Part shown: piece by piece, positions 7,502-14,335 of the stretch
Position numbering within the stretch: position 1 is the stretch's first letter
How the letters are laid out: every line of letters begins with the position of its first letter
Assembly (NCBI RefSeq): GCF_025847275.1
Contig: NZ_JAOZEV010000004.1
Coordinates: 248,001 to 312,000 of the forward strand
DNA: 64,000 nucleotides
Direction of reading: 5' to 3'
Origin: Flavobacterium frigoritolerans
Lineage (GTDB): Bacteria; Bacteroidota; Bacteroidia; Flavobacteriales; Flavobacteriaceae
Translations under genes and position numbers: made by a program
The notes under the pieces: model-generated
The model's database searches: none
What the model saw: the letters and a program-made list of their open reading frames with translations, nothing else
What the model was told of the DNA's origin: nothing

Positions 7502-8098
7502 ATGAAAACTCAAAATTACATTCTCATTTTTTTAATTGCATTTTCATGCACGATGTGTAATTCTTCTAAAAAAGAAAAAGCAGATGCCGTTTCAACTGAA
7601 AAAGTTTCAGAAACAGATAATGATAAACATCCCGTTCTTACACCAGCAGATAGTTTGAAATTGGTAAATCATCAAATTGAAGTAAAGGGAGAGGTTGAAT
7701 TTCCGTTGCAATTAACTGTAGATTCGTTACGCAAAATGAAAGTGGCAACGATTACTGATTTTAAAGTAGTTTGCCAGAGTGGGGAAGTTAAAAAAGATGA
7801 TAAAACGTGTAAAGGAGTTTTGCTAAAAGATATTTTGGAGAAAGCTAAAATTAAACAAAGCGGACATAAAGACCGTAATTTTTATATTGTAGCTAGAGCT
7901 TCAGATGGCTATATGGCAACGTTTTCGTGGGCAGAAATTTTTAATAACCCAACAGGAGAAAATGCGTATGTTCTTTTTGAAGAAAATGGTAAACCAGTAA
8001 AAAACGGAGAAATGATTACGATTTGTAAAAATGATATAAAAACAGGTCCACGCCATGTTTCTTGGCTTAAAAGTATCGAAGTTTATAAAGTGAAATAG
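7502..8098 (+). CDS. Lipoprotein with an oxidoreductase molybdopterin-binding fold
   Basis: 198 residues. The signal peptide ends at a lipobox (IAFSC, Cys16), so it is probably a lipoprotein. Residues 60-198 resemble the stand-alone molybdopterin-binding domain of the sulfite oxidase/YedY family (PF00174): VKGEVEFPLQLTVDSLRKM, then FKVVCQSGEV with Cys91 at the position of the usual Mo ligand, VLLKDIL, and the C-terminal HVSWLKSIEVYK. It lacks the long N- and C-terminal parts of true SUOX enzymes, and many small family members have no proven cofactor. It follows the TonB receptor by 17 bp, in an apparent operon. It could be a periplasmic or surface binding partner of the receptor or a minimal enzyme; the sequence does not decide. 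Confidence 0.75.
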   Translation: MKTQNYILIFLIAFSCTMCNSSKKEKADAVSTEKVSETDNDKHPVLTPADSLKLVNHQIEVKGEVEFPLQLTVDSLRKMKVATITDFKVVCQSGEVKKDDKTCKGVLLKDILEKAKIKQSGHKDRNFYIVARASDGYMATFSWAEIFNNPTGENAYVLFEENGKPVKNGEMITICKNDIKTGPRHVSWLKSIEVYKVK

Positions 8099-8160
8099 GT
8101 TGAAAATAGGTTCAAAGATACAAAGTAGTAAAGGTTCAGAATTTTAACTGCTTTTTGAAG

Positions 8161-8284
8161 ATCTAACCGCAAAGTGCGCTAAATTTTTGCTTACAGGACT
8201 TTATATAGACATAAAGCTTTGCGAACTTTGTGTCTATATAAAACCACACATTTAAAAAAAACTTTGCGCACTTTGCGGTTAAAT
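8161..8284. repeat. Nested palindromic intergenic element
   Basis: Outer arms AACCGCAAAGTGCGC (8165-8179) and GCGCACTTTGCGGTT (8266-8280) are perfect inverted repeats. Inside lies a second perfect hairpin, TTATATAGACA (8201-8211) with TGTCTATATAA (8231-8241). Upstream, 8108-8140 holds GGTTCAAAGATACAAAG-type strings like those before leuS. This fills the 291-bp gap before ftsX. It could act as a terminator, but it looks like a dispersed repeat family; a scrap (ACAAACTTCGCGGTTAAAG) appears at 58212-58230. Confidence 0.7.
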
Positions 8285-8389
8285 CAACTTTTTATTCAAT
8301 GTCTAATGTATAATTATAGTATAAAAGTTCGTTATTAGCTGTAAATAATGAAATTCTTTATTATTTTTACCACATAATTTAAGCAAACT

Positions 8390-9265
8390 ATGAGTTCTAA
8401 CTTTGATAAATTTCAAAAACGCAGGTTAATTTCCTCTTATTTTTCGGTAGTATTAAGTGTATTTCTGGTCTTATTCCTTTTGGGAGTACTAGGATTATTT
8501 ATTATTAATTCTAAAAAACTAGCGGATGATTTTAAAGAAAAAATCGCAATGACGGTTTTCTTTAAGAACGAGGCCAATGATAGTATCATAAAGGCATTTA
8601 ATGCCGAATTAAAAAGAGCTCCTTTTGCAAGATCATTTGTTTATGTTACCAAAGAAGAAGCTGCTAAGCAACATACAGATATTATTGGCGAAGATTTCTT
8701 GACGTTTTTAGGAGAAAACCCATTATTGAATTCTTATGATATTCACCTAAAAGCCGATTATGTAGTTAAAGATAGTATTGCTAAAATAGAAAACCGCTTA
8801 CGCAAAAACACAATGATTTCGGATATTGTTTACGATAAACAATTGGTGAATCTGGTTAATGATAACATCAAAAAAGTAAGTATGTGGATTTTAATTGTGA
8901 GTGGATTTTTAACTGTAATAGCAGTATTACTTATCAATAGTTCATTACGATTATCAATACATTCAAATCGATTCATCATTAAAACAATGCAAATGGTAGG
9001 TGCTACAAAATCATTTATTCGTAAGCCATTTGTAATGCGAAGTATAAAATTGGGATTAATAGGCGCTGGTTTGGCAATTGTTGCTTTAATCGGACTTTTA
9101 ATATACGTAGATACTAATTTCCCAGGACTAGGGATAATGGAAGATAAGGCATTAATCGGATTGGTCTTATTGACAGTTTTAGGAATTGGAGTTTTAATAA
9201 CTTGGTTAAGTACGCATTTTGCAACACAACGTTTCTTGAATTTAAGAACTGACGATTTATATTAA
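8390..9265 (+). CDS. ftsX: Cell-division protein FtsX
   Basis: This 291-residue inner-membrane protein pairs with the ATPase FtsE (not in the window) to activate septal cell-wall hydrolases. A cytoplasmic N-terminus is followed by TM1 (about 20-42) and an extracytoplasmic domain (43-165) with KEKIAMTVFFKN and EDFLTFLGENPLL. Three further TM segments follow (about 168-187, 215-240, 258-280) in the FtsX/MacB permease layout. The cytoplasmic loop IKTMQMVGATKSFIRKPFV, which contacts the ATPase, is conserved. Start at ATG 8390. It is followed 48 bp later by a DUF3098 gene and then uppP and truB, an order common in Flavobacteriia. Confidence 0.93.
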   Translation: MSSNFDKFQKRRLISSYFSVVLSVFLVLFLLGVLGLFIINSKKLADDFKEKIAMTVFFKNEANDSIIKAFNAELKRAPFARSFVYVTKEEAAKQHTDIIGEDFLTFLGENPLLNSYDIHLKADYVVKDSIAKIENRLRKNTMISDIVYDKQLVNLVNDNIKKVSMWILIVSGFLTVIAVLLINSSLRLSIHSNRFIIKTMQMVGATKSFIRKPFVMRSIKLGLIGAGLAIVALIGLLIYVDTNFPGLGIMEDKALIGLVLLTVLGIGVLITWLSTHFATQRFLNLRTDDLY

Positions 9266-9313
9266 TAAAAATATATTTGCCTTCGACTTTGGTTAGGTGA
9301 CAAAAAAATAAAA

Positions 9314-9565
9314 ATGGAAAATAAAGAAGAACAAAATAAAAAGGAATTCCTTTTTGATAAAGTAAATTATAAAATTTTATTGATCGGAATTGGGGTAATT
9401 GGATTAGGCTTTATCCTGATGGCAGGCGGTGGAAGTAATGATCCAAATGTTTTTAATGAAGCTATCTTTAATTTTAGACGTATTCGTTTGGCTCCAACTA
9501 CTGTTTTGATAGGTTTTGGAATTACAATTTATGCTATTCTTAAAAACCCTAAAACAGAACGTTAG
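9314..9565 (+). CDS. DUF3098 small membrane protein
   Basis: 83 residues with an acidic/lysine-rich N-terminus and two predicted TM helices (about 22-41 and 58-77) separated by a loop with DPNVFNEAIFNFRRIRLAP. This loop is characteristic of DUF3098, a family typically encoded next to ftsX in Bacteroidota. Function unknown; the context suggests an accessory to cell-envelope or division functions. It shares the strand with ftsX and uppP and lies 88 bp before uppP. Confidence 0.85.
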   Translation: MENKEEQNKKEFLFDKVNYKILLIGIGVIGLGFILMAGGGSNDPNVFNEAIFNFRRIRLAPTTVLIGFGITIYAILKNPKTER

Positions 9566-9652
9566 ATTGTTATAAAATTAGATTGTTAGATCCATGCGTT
9601 GGGTGTAATTATTGAAAAATCAAACAAACTAGTATATTAAAATCTAAAATTA

Positions 9653-10450
9653 ATGAATACTTTACAAGCTATTGTTTTAGCCATTATTGAAGGAATTACA
9701 GAGTTTTTACCTGTTTCTTCAACTGGGCACATGATTATTGCTTCATCATTTTTTGGAATTGCCCATGATGATTTTACAAAGCTTTTTACAATTGTAATTC
9801 AGTTAGGAGCTATCCTTTCGGTAGTAGTTTTATATTTCAAACGATTCTTTCAGACGCTTGATTTTTACTTTAAATTATTGGTTGCATTTATACCAGCAGT
9901 TGTCTTAGGGTTATTGCTAAGTGATTTTATAGATGGTTTATTAGAAAATCCAGTTACAGTTGCAATTTCACTATTAATAGGAGGGCTTATTTTATTAAAA
10001 GTTGATGAGTGGTTTAATAAACCAAATGCAGCCGAAACTTCACAAGAAATAACATATTCACAAGCTTTTAAAATTGGATTGTTCCAGTGTTTGGCAATGA
10101 TTCCAGGAGTTTCAAGAAGTGGAGCGAGTATAGTAGGGGGAATGTCGCAAAAATTGACAAGAACTACAGCAGCAGAGTTTTCATTCTTTTTGGCAGTTCC
10201 TACGATGTTTGGAGCTACCGCTAAAAAATGCTACGATTACTATAAAGCAGGATTCGAATTATCACACGATCAGGTTAATTTATTAATCATAGGCAATATT
10301 GTAGCTTTTATAGTAGCACTTTTGGCAATTAAAACTTTTATTGGATTCTTGACTAAAAACGGATTCAAAGTATTTGGATATTACCGAATTATTGCAGGGA
10401 TAGTATTGTTGTTAATACATTTCTTTATTCATCCACTTACCATTATATAA
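9653..10450 (+). CDS. uppP: Undecaprenyl-diphosphatase (BacA/UppP)
   Basis: This 265-residue polytopic inner-membrane enzyme converts undecaprenyl diphosphate to the monophosphate, recycling the lipid carrier for peptidoglycan and O-antigen synthesis. The two family signatures are [15 protein letters not shown] (about residues 13-27, catalytic Glu-rich motif) and [13 protein letters not shown] (about 157-169). Length and hydrophobic profile (about eight helices) are normal. The stop codon overlaps the truB start by one base (TAATG), indicating translational coupling. Confidence 0.96.
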   Translation: MNTLQAIVLAIIEGITEFLPVSSTGHMIIASSFFGIAHDDFTKLFTIVIQLGAILSVVVLYFKRFFQTLDFYFKLLVAFIPAVVLGLLLSDFIDGLLENPVTVAISLLIGGLILLKVDEWFNKPNAAETSQEITYSQAFKIGLFQCLAMIPGVSRSGASIVGGMSQKLTRTTAAEFSFFLAVPTMFGATAKKCYDYYKAGFELSHDQVNLLIIGNIVAFIVALLAIKTFIGFLTKNGFKVFGYYRIIAGIVLLLIHFFIHPLTII

Positions 10451-11154
10451 TGATTACTCCCGAAGATTTTTTAAACGGACAAGTTTTACTGATAGACAAA
10501 CCTTTGAACTGGAGTTCTTTTCAGGCAGTGAATAAATTAAAGTATGCACTTATAAATAAGTTAGGGCTTCCTAAGAAATTTAAAATTGGTCATGCAGGAA
10601 CATTAGATCCTTTGGCAACTGGATTATTACTTGTTTGTACAGGTAAGTTTACCAAAAGAATTACAGAGTTGCAAGGTCAGGCAAAAGAATATACGGGTAC
10701 TTTTTTCATTGGTGCAACAACGCCTTCTTATGATTTAGAAACCGAAATCGATCAAACTTTTCCAACAGAACATATCGATACTGCATTGATTCATGAAACG
10801 GTGAAGCAATTTTTGGGCGAAATAGATCAAAAACCACCAATATATTCGGCTATAAAAAAAGATGGGGTTCGTTTGTATGAACATGCACGTGCTGGGGAGA
10901 CTATCGAAATTGCAAGTCGAAAAACTACAATCCACGAATTTGAGATTACGAGAATAGCACTTCCGGAAATCGATTTTAGAGTAGTTTGCAGCAAAGGAAC
11001 TTATATTCGTTCACTTGCCTTTGATTTTGGAAAAGCAATGAATTCAGGCTCGCATTTAACAGCTTTAAGAAGAACCAAAATTGGGGATTACGATGTAAAA
11101 AATGCAATTGATGTTACTTTATTTGAAGCTTCTTTAGGGTTGAACAAAGAATAA
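10450..11154 (+). CDS. truB: tRNA pseudouridine(55) synthase TruB
   Basis: A 234-residue cytoplasmic enzyme that isomerises U55 in the T-loop of tRNAs. The catalytic motif HAGTLDPLATGLL (Asp of GTLDP, about residue 55) is intact, as are IDQKPPIYSAIKKDG and GTYIRSLAFDFG. It is shorter than E. coli TruB because it lacks the C-terminal PUA-like extension, as is usual in Bacteroidota. It overlaps uppP by one base and is probably the last gene of that operon. Confidence 0.95.
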   Translation: MITPEDFLNGQVLLIDKPLNWSSFQAVNKLKYALINKLGLPKKFKIGHAGTLDPLATGLLLVCTGKFTKRITELQGQAKEYTGTFFIGATTPSYDLETEIDQTFPTEHIDTALIHETVKQFLGEIDQKPPIYSAIKKDGVRLYEHARAGETIEIASRKTTIHEFEITRIALPEIDFRVVCSKGTYIRSLAFDFGKAMNSGSHLTALRRTKIGDYDVKNAIDVTLFEASLGLNKE

Positions 11155-11204
11155 ACTATTTCAAAAGAAATTTGTTTTAAATTTTTTAGTTTAACGTTAC
11201 TAAT

Positions 11205-11370
11205 ATGAAAATCAAAAAAAAACAATTCCGATAATCTTGCGATACCTGGTAAACCAATGTCTCAAAAAAAATTTGCTTCAATGATTAAAGAAGCAGAAGG
11301 CGGAGTTTTTTATTCATTAGAAGAGTCTAAAAAACATTTTCAAGAATGGAAATCCCAAAGAAATAAGTAG
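11205..11370 (+). pseudogene. Antitoxin of a type II toxin-antitoxin pair, frameshifted
   Basis: From ATG 11205 the frame reads MKIKKKQFR and stops. If one A is removed from the run of nine A (11214-11222), the same start continues as MKIKKNNSDNLAIPGKPMSQ and on to KEAEGGVFYSLEESKKHFQE, ending with WKSQRNK at the TAG at 11370. The result is about 54 residues, a plausible small antitoxin. Without the correction, an internal ATG at 11257 gives only 37 residues. The gene directly abuts a RelE/ParE-like toxin frame. Either this is a decayed locus or the A-run is a sequencing or slippage error. Confidence 0.55.
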
Positions 11371-11673
11371 TTATTTCTTTTTGTTGATCTTCCTTCAATT
11401 TATGAATATGGAACCGAAACTTTTGGTTTAAAACTTGCAGATTATTTTATTGAAGAAATATATTCTTATTTAGGTAATTTATCTAAAGATTACTTACTTC
11501 GTCCAGAATGCCATCATCTTAAAACTAAAACCAAGAAATATCGTAATGTTATCTTAGGTTCTTATCTAATTATTTATCGTATAAGACCTAATAGCATTGA
11601 AGTTTTAAGAGCTTTTCATGGAAGTCGTTCTCCTAAGACTATTGGGAAAATTAGAAAAATTACTATTGATTAA
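11371..11673 (+). pseudogene. RelE/ParE-like toxin remnant without a start codon
   Basis: An open frame of 100 codons directly after the antitoxin stop reads LPSIYEYGTETFGLKLADYF, then IEEIYSYLGNL, LRPECHHLKTKTKKYRNVIL, GSYLIIYRIRPNSIEVLRAF and HGSRSPKTI. This is the RelE/ParE fold pattern, including the central GSY-I-YRI strand and the C-terminal R-FHGSR. There is no ATG, GTG or TTG in frame near the beginning. The expected first strand (GTAGTTATTTCT, V-V-I-S) is in another frame at 11367-11378, and a stop codon directly precedes it there. So the 5' end is damaged by at least one indel. Probably non-functional. Confidence 0.6.
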
Positions 11674-12081
11674 GTTGATATGAAATTTAAAACTCATAAA
11701 TAAGTTATCTGTGGAAATTAAAGGTAAAAAAAAAGCACATTACATAATAGTAATGTGCTAATATCTCATTCTAGAGTATTGTTGTTCCATACTGTGCTTT
11801 TGGAGTTAATAATGAGATATATTTTTTCCTCCAAATAAAAATGTCGAAAAAAAATCGTAAAACCTTTCAAATAACTTTTTCATAATAGGGTATTTTTAAA
11901 TTGTTAGACATTAAATAAACACCGATAAAAAAAGTAAGTAATAGAAATGGGATTCTTGTTACAAGGTACGAATTTTTTAGTTAAAAACAAATATTTCGAA
12001 AGCACTAATCATTCTTGTTCAGTTAGTTAGCTGTTTTGTGATTCATGAGGGGTTTGTTATAACGATTACAATCAATTGTGT
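11674..12081. other. Non-coding stretch with nested hairpins
   Basis: No gene is seen. GCACATTAC (11734-11742) pairs with GTAATGTGC (11749-11757) after an A-run. Just beyond, TATCTCATT (about 11761-11769) pairs with AATGAGATA (about 11811-11819), which is followed by TATTTTTTCC. The second pair could be a terminator for a short transcript or a boundary of the decayed toxin-antitoxin segment. The rest (11830-12081) is AT-rich without visible structure. Confidence 0.35.
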
Positions 12082-12684
12082 TTAACAACTTTCCATTATT
12101 TCCATGATCTCGTTTTGAGTCGAAATTCCTTTATCGTGTAAATACCACAATTGTAAATTTGTTTTGATAGTTTCATCAAAAGCTCCAAATTCTTTTTTAT
12201 AGTTATTGACTAATTCACTTGCACCTTTTGGACGAGGCCCCCAATCAGCAATAACTTCAAGTTTCTCTTTGTCAATTATAATTAATTTTGGGATTGCTTT
12301 TCCTCCATTAGTCAAGAATAAATTCATTAAATCAGGATTCTCATCACGAAGTACAATTTTTAGCTCAATCTTGTCATTAGATGCTGCTGCCATTTTATAA
12401 ATAATGGGTAATAATTGTGCAGCGTCACCACACCAACCTTCAGAAATAAGAAGCCAGATATAATTTCTACGAACGTTTTGTAGCTTAGAAATCGTTGTTT
12501 CTGTAATTTTTATTGTTTTTTCTAACCGATTCATTCGAGTTTCATTCAAGCTGCTATAATGTGTCAGATCTTCAGATTGTTCGAGTCCTGTTGATTTTCC
12601 TTCAGCTAATAAATCAGTAACTAATTTTCTGTATTCGGTGTATGAATAGCTGTTGGACAGGGCATTGGTGATGCTTTTTTGCAT
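12082..12684 (-). CDS. Thioredoxin-family protein with a single active-site Cys
   Basis: 200 residues. The C-terminal two thirds have a thioredoxin-like fold: WLLISEGWCGDAAQLLPIIY (about 96-115), then LFLTNGGKAIPKLIIID (about 148-164) with the cis-Pro region AIPKL. The motif is WCGDA, not WCxxC, so only one of the two redox cysteines is present. This matches the Thioredoxin_9-like proteins of Bacteroidota and argues against classical disulfide reductase activity. There is no signal peptide, so it is cytoplasmic. Monocistronic; it faces the toxin-antitoxin remnant. Confidence 0.8.
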   Translation of the reverse strand: MQKSITNALSNSYSYTEYRKLVTDLLAEGKSTGLEQSEDLTHYSSLNETRMNRLEKTIKITETTISKLQNVRRNYIWLLISEGWCGDAAQLLPIIYKMAAASNDKIELKIVLRDENPDLMNLFLTNGGKAIPKLIIIDKEKLEVIADWGPRPKGASELVNNYKKEFGAFDETIKTNLQLWYLHDKGISTQNEIMEIMESC

Positions 12685-12851
12685 AAATTTATTTTTTTAT
12701 GTGGAATACAAATTTACAGATTTAAAAGAAATAGATACTGATTTTTGTCATATTGCATCCTAAATGTATTATTTAAATTGGGCTTTTTAGGTAAAAATTA
12801 GAAGATAAATTAATTTTTTTAAAACACTATTTTTAAAAATGAGAATATGTC

Positions 12852-12859
12852 TATATTTG
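12852..12859 (+). promoter_or_regulatory. -7 promoter box of pyrH
   Basis: TATATTTG matches TAnnTTTG exactly, 22 bp upstream of the pyrH ATG, giving a very short leader. No clear TTTG -33 box was seen. Confidence 0.6.
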
Positions 12860-12881
12860 CACAAACCAACGCAACATAGAA

Positions 12882-13589
12882 ATGAAATACAAAAGAATTC
12901 TTCTTAAATTAAGTGGAGAAGCCTTGATGGGAGATTTACAATACGGAATTGACCCAAAAAGATTGGACGAATATGCTGAAGAAATTAAGCAAATTCATGC
13001 AAAGGGAGTAGAAATTGCCATTGTAATTGGAGGAGGAAATATTTTTAGAGGAGTTTCTGGGGTAAGTTCAGGAATGGATAGAGTACAGGGTGATTATATG
13101 GGAATGCTTGCTACCGTAATTAACGGAATGGCATTACAAGGAGCTTTGGAAAATAAAGGAATGTTAACACGTTTGCAAACGGCTCTAAAAATCGAATCAA
13201 TTGCAGAACCTTATATTAAAAGAAGAGCAGTACGTCATCTTGAGAAAAACAGAATTGTAATTTTTGGTGCAGGTACAGGAAACCCTTATTTTACAACAGA
13301 TACTGCAGCAGTTTTAAGAGGTATCGAAATTAATGCAGATGTTATCTTAAAAGGAACACGTGTAGATGGTGTTTATGATTCTGACCCAGAGAAAAACGCA
13401 GCCGCTGTAAAATTTGATTTTATCTCTTTTGAAGATGTACTTAAAAAAGGATTAAATGTAATGGATACTACAGCTTTTACATTAAGCCAGGAAAATAAAT
13501 TACCAATTGTGGTTTTTGATATGAATAAAATCGGAAATTTATTGAAAATTTGCGAAGGTGAAAATATCGGAACTGTAGTAAATATATAG
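12882..13589 (+). CDS. pyrH: UMP kinase
   Basis: A 235-residue amino-acid-kinase-fold enzyme that phosphorylates UMP to UDP in pyrimidine synthesis; it is hexameric and cytoplasmic in known bacteria. Signatures: KLSGEALMG (about residues 8-16), [11 protein letters not shown] (about 47-57), the [13 protein letters not shown] loop (about 131-144) and [13 protein letters not shown] (about 159-171). Length is normal. It precedes frr by 75 bp on the same strand, the common bacterial pyrH-frr order. The 13590-13664 spacer contains GAACTGATAACTGAGATTG repeat-like text. Confidence 0.97.
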   Translation: MKYKRILLKLSGEALMGDLQYGIDPKRLDEYAEEIKQIHAKGVEIAIVIGGGNIFRGVSGVSSGMDRVQGDYMGMLATVINGMALQGALENKGMLTRLQTALKIESIAEPYIKRRAVRHLEKNRIVIFGAGTGNPYFTTDTAAVLRGIEINADVILKGTRVDGVYDSDPEKNAAAVKFDFISFEDVLKKGLNVMDTTAFTLSQENKLPIVVFDMNKIGNLLKICEGENIGTVVNI

Positions 13590-13664
13590 TATTCAGTTGC
13601 GGTTTAAAGTCGTAATTATTGACTTGAACTGATAACTGAGATTGAAAACTGAAAACTTAAAAAT

Positions 13665-14228
13665 ATGACTGAAGAAATCGAATTTATCTTAGATAGCACT
13701 AAAGAATCAATGGCAAATTCTATTGCGCATTTAGAAAAAGAATTTCTAAATATTCGTGCAGGAAAAGCATCTCCAGCAATGCTAGGAAGTGTTTTTGTAG
13801 ATTATTATGGTTCAGCAACACCACTTTCGCAAGTAGCAAAAATTAGTGTTCCTGATGCAAGAACAATTACTTTGCAGCCTTTTGAAAAAAATATGTTGCA
13901 AACAATTGAGAAAGCAATTATGATAGCCAACATTGGTTTTAATCCAATGAATAATGGAGATTTGATTATTATAAGCGTTCCGCCATTAACTGAAGAGCGT
14001 CGTAGAGATTTAGCAAAACAAGCAAAATCAGAGGCAGAAGATGCTAAAATTGGTGTGAGAAACGTTCGTAAAGATGCTAACACTGATATTAAAAAATTAG
14101 AAAAAGAAGGAACTTCAGAAGATTTTTGCAAAAGCGCAGAAGAAGAAGTACAAAACCTAACCAACAGTTATATTAAAAAAATTGATGAATTATTAGCTAA
14201 TAAAGAAGCTGAAATTATGAAGGTTTAA
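13665..14228 (+). CDS. frr: Ribosome recycling factor
   Basis: 187 residues. With EF-G it splits post-termination ribosomes. The sequence spans the three-helix bundle with SIAHLEKEFLNIRAGKASPA near the N-terminus, YYGSATPLSQVAKISVPDAR and PPLTEERRRDLAKQAK in the middle, and a basic stretch RNVRKDANTDIKKLEKEG. All are standard and length is normal. It is followed by a strong terminator at 14248. Confidence 0.97.
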   Translation: MTEEIEFILDSTKESMANSIAHLEKEFLNIRAGKASPAMLGSVFVDYYGSATPLSQVAKISVPDARTITLQPFEKNMLQTIEKAIMIANIGFNPMNNGDLIIISVPPLTEERRRDLAKQAKSEAEDAKIGVRNVRKDANTDIKKLEKEGTSEDFCKSAEEEVQNLTNSYIKKIDELLANKEAEIMKV

Positions 14229-14247
14229 TATTTTGTAACGATTAAAG

Positions 14248-14286
14248 AATCCGTCTTGTTAATTTTTATGCGAGACGGATTTTTTT
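14248..14286 (+). terminator. Terminator of pyrH-frr
   Basis: AATCCGTCT (14248-14256) pairs with AGACGGATT (14273-14281), and a T-run follows. It lies 20 bp after the frr stop. Confidence 0.85.
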
Positions 14287-14291
14287 ATGCT

Positions 14292-14299
14292 TACTTTTG
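14292..14299 (+). promoter_or_regulatory. -7 promoter box of the DUF5686 gene
   Basis: TACTTTTG matches TAnnTTTG and lies 36 bp upstream of the ATG at 14336, just after the frr terminator. Confidence 0.55.
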
Positions 14300-14335
14300 T
14301 GATATCAAAGCCTAATCTGTAATATTGTTTTCTGT

